Shown piece after piece: positions 62,753 through 64,000 of a stretch of DNA of 64,000 nucleotides (position 1 is its first letter; every line of letters starts with the position of its first letter). The notes beneath the pieces are model-generated. The model did not search any database, had not been told where the DNA came from, and saw only the letters and a program-made list of their open reading frames with translations. The translations under genes were made by a program, and so were the position numbers. The stretch is from NCBI RefSeq assembly GCF_018130785.1, contig NZ_JAFCJT010000032.1, positions 1 to 64,000 on the forward strand, written 5' to 3'. Source of the stretch: Bradyrhizobium liaoningense (GTDB lineage Bacteria; Pseudomonadota; Alphaproteobacteria; Rhizobiales; Xanthobacteraceae).

Positions 62753-64000
62753 ATGAGCACTCACTCGATAAGAATATTGTTTGCGACAGGCTTGCTAAGT
62801 GCAGCCCTCACAAGCAGTGCAATTGGTCAGCAAGACCAGCAGCTCGGTAAGGTGACATTCCCCACCTCCTGCGTTCCCGCCGTACAAGCCGAGTTCAACC
62901 GCGGCGTCGCCATGCTGCATTCATATTGGTTCCTGATCGCCCGCCGGAAATTTGAAGCGATACTGCAACAAGATCCCGGCTGCGCCATGGCATATTGGGG
63001 CGTGGCAATGGACCTCCTTGGCAACACGCTTGCAACCACGCCGACAAATGCGGAGTCCCAGGCCGCCTGGGACGCACTGGAAAAGGCGCGGGCGGTCGGG
63101 GCGAAGACTCCACGCGAGCGGGACTGGATCGAGGCGCTGAGCGCTTATTTCCGCGACTACAACCAGGCTCCCGTTGATACCCGTCTGACGGCTTACAATG
63201 CTGCGATGGAGAGGATGGTGCAAACCTATCCTGATGACTACGAGGCCAAGACCTACTACGCGCTCACACTACAAGCTTCAGCGAAGAAAAACGACCTCTC
63301 ATACGCTAACCAGCTGAAATCCGCGGCACTTCTGGAAAGCTTGTTCGAAGAGAATCCGCAACATCCGGGTGTGACGCATTACCTCATTCACGCCTACGAT
63401 TTTGCTCCGCTTGCCGAGAAGGGCATTGCGTCAGCCCGTCGCTACGCCGGCATCGCTCCGGCGGTGCCGCATGCGCGGCACATGCCGTCTCACATCTATT
63501 CGATGGTCGGGCTCTGGGAGGAATCCATCGCCTCAAACGCCTTAGCGCTTGAGATTCAGCCCGACTACTATCACGCATCGGACTTCACGGTGTATGCGCA
63601 TCTGCAGCTCGCGCAAGACGCCAAAGCCGACGCGATGATCAAGAAGTCCCTGGCCACCGCCGATCGCGGCGACCGACCGATCAACTTCGTCAATTTCACT
63701 GCCAAGGCCGCCATGCCGGCGCGCTATGTCTTGGAGCGTGCGGACTGGACCGGTGCTGCCGCCCTGGCGATGACGCCGACCAAGTATCCCATGGCGGATT
63801 CGTTGATCCGCTTCACGCGCGGTCTCGGCATGGCGCGTGTCGGCGATGTCGCCGGCGCCAATAAAGAGATCGAGGAGATGAAAGTATTGCGCACGACGCT
63901 GCAGGGTGCTGACCAATCCTACTGGGCCGAACGCACCGAAGAGCAAATGCTTGCCGTTTCCGCGTGGGTCGCGCTGAAGGAAGGCGACCACGATCGGGCC
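62753..64000 (+). CDS. Secreted TPR-like protein (3' end outside window)
   Basis: ATG 62753, with GGAGAGG upstream, opens a frame that runs to the window end (416 codons). The signal peptide is about residues 1-26 (STHSIRILFATGLLSAALTSS, AIGQ). The rest is helical, with TPR-like pairs: FNRGVAMLHSYWF, CAMAYWGVAMD, a region with HPGVTHYLIHAYD, and HARHMPSHIYSMVGLWEESI. Codon use is less GC-biased than in the Dha operon. It is probably a periplasmic or surface protein-interaction scaffold; no enzyme motif was seen. Confidence 0.82.
   Translation, partial: MSTHSIRILFATGLLSAALTSSAIGQQDQQLGKVTFPTSCVPAVQAEFNRGVAMLHSYWFLIARRKFEAILQQDPGCAMAYWGVAMDLLGNTLATTPTNAESQAAWDALEKARAVGAKTPRERDWIEALSAYFRDYNQAPVDTRLTAYNAAMERMVQTYPDDYEAKTYYALTLQASAKKNDLSYANQLKSAALLESLFEENPQHPGVTHYLIHAYDFAPLAEKGIASARRYAGIAPAVPHARHMPSHIYSMVGLWEESIASNALALEIQPDYYHASDFTVYAHLQLAQDAKADAMIKKSLATADRGDRPINFVNFTAKAAMPARYVLERADWTGAAALAMTPTKYPMADSLIRFTRGLGMARVGDVAGANKEIEEMKVLRTTLQGADQSYWAERTEEQMLAVSAWVALKEGDHDRA

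Overview
The window is a high-GC alphaproteobacterial chromosome segment. Gene content, codon use, the overlapping ATGA gene junctions and the style of the small hypothetical proteins all suggest a Bradyrhizobium-like member of the Rhizobiales. The genus is inferred from protein resemblance only. About 50 genes are supported. No rRNA, CRISPR array or intact insertion sequence was seen, and one tRNA (Gly-TCC) is present.

Region 1 (1-20.5 kb) is a surface-adhesion system. A giant repeat adhesin (about 4,575 visible residues, start outside the window) converges on a LapG-like periplasmic cysteine protease and a complete type I secretion machine: membrane fusion protein, ABC exporter and TolC-like outer-membrane channel.

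Region 2 (20.7-33.4 kb) is housekeeping and accessory genes. It holds a luciferase-like flavin oxidoreductase; a LysR regulator divergent from an MFS / GAF / amidohydrolase operon; a UvrD-type helicase; a TMEM175-like membrane protein; a YCII protein; small hypotheticals; and a periplasmic binding protein divergent from a hybrid histidine kinase.

Region 3 (33.4-35.8 kb) is a small island scar beside tRNA-Gly. It contains a broken tyrosine integrase, a pair of 13-bp repeats and several small or decayed ORFs. Just before the tRNA, on the minus strand, sits a compact transcription unit: a promoter with a 17-bp spacer, a 14-nt Shine-Dalgarno sequence complementary to the 16S 3' end, a 14-codon ORF and a terminator.

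Region 4 (35.8-42 kb) is a catabolic locus. A nitrate/sulfonate/taurine-type ABC importer is divergent from an enolase-superfamily enzyme, a GMC oxidoreductase and a GntR/UTRA regulator.

Region 5 (42-51.4 kb, minus strand) is an eight-gene operon: sugar-type ABC importer (binding protein, two permeases, ATPase), GntR/UTRA regulator, sulfatase, formylglycine-generating enzyme and a divergent ClC anion transporter with CBS domains. It reads as import of a sulfate ester followed by desulfation in the cytoplasm.

Region 6 (52-62.2 kb, plus strand) is a twelve-gene operon. An ABC importer with two different ATPases and a 70-residue membrane protein is joined to a phosphotransferase-driven dihydroxyacetone-type kinase: DhaL, DhaM (EIIA), HPr, enzyme I, a small helix-turn-helix protein and DhaK. 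The three parts that are fused in E. coli DhaM are separate genes here, and enzyme I is full length. The window ends inside a secreted TPR-like protein.
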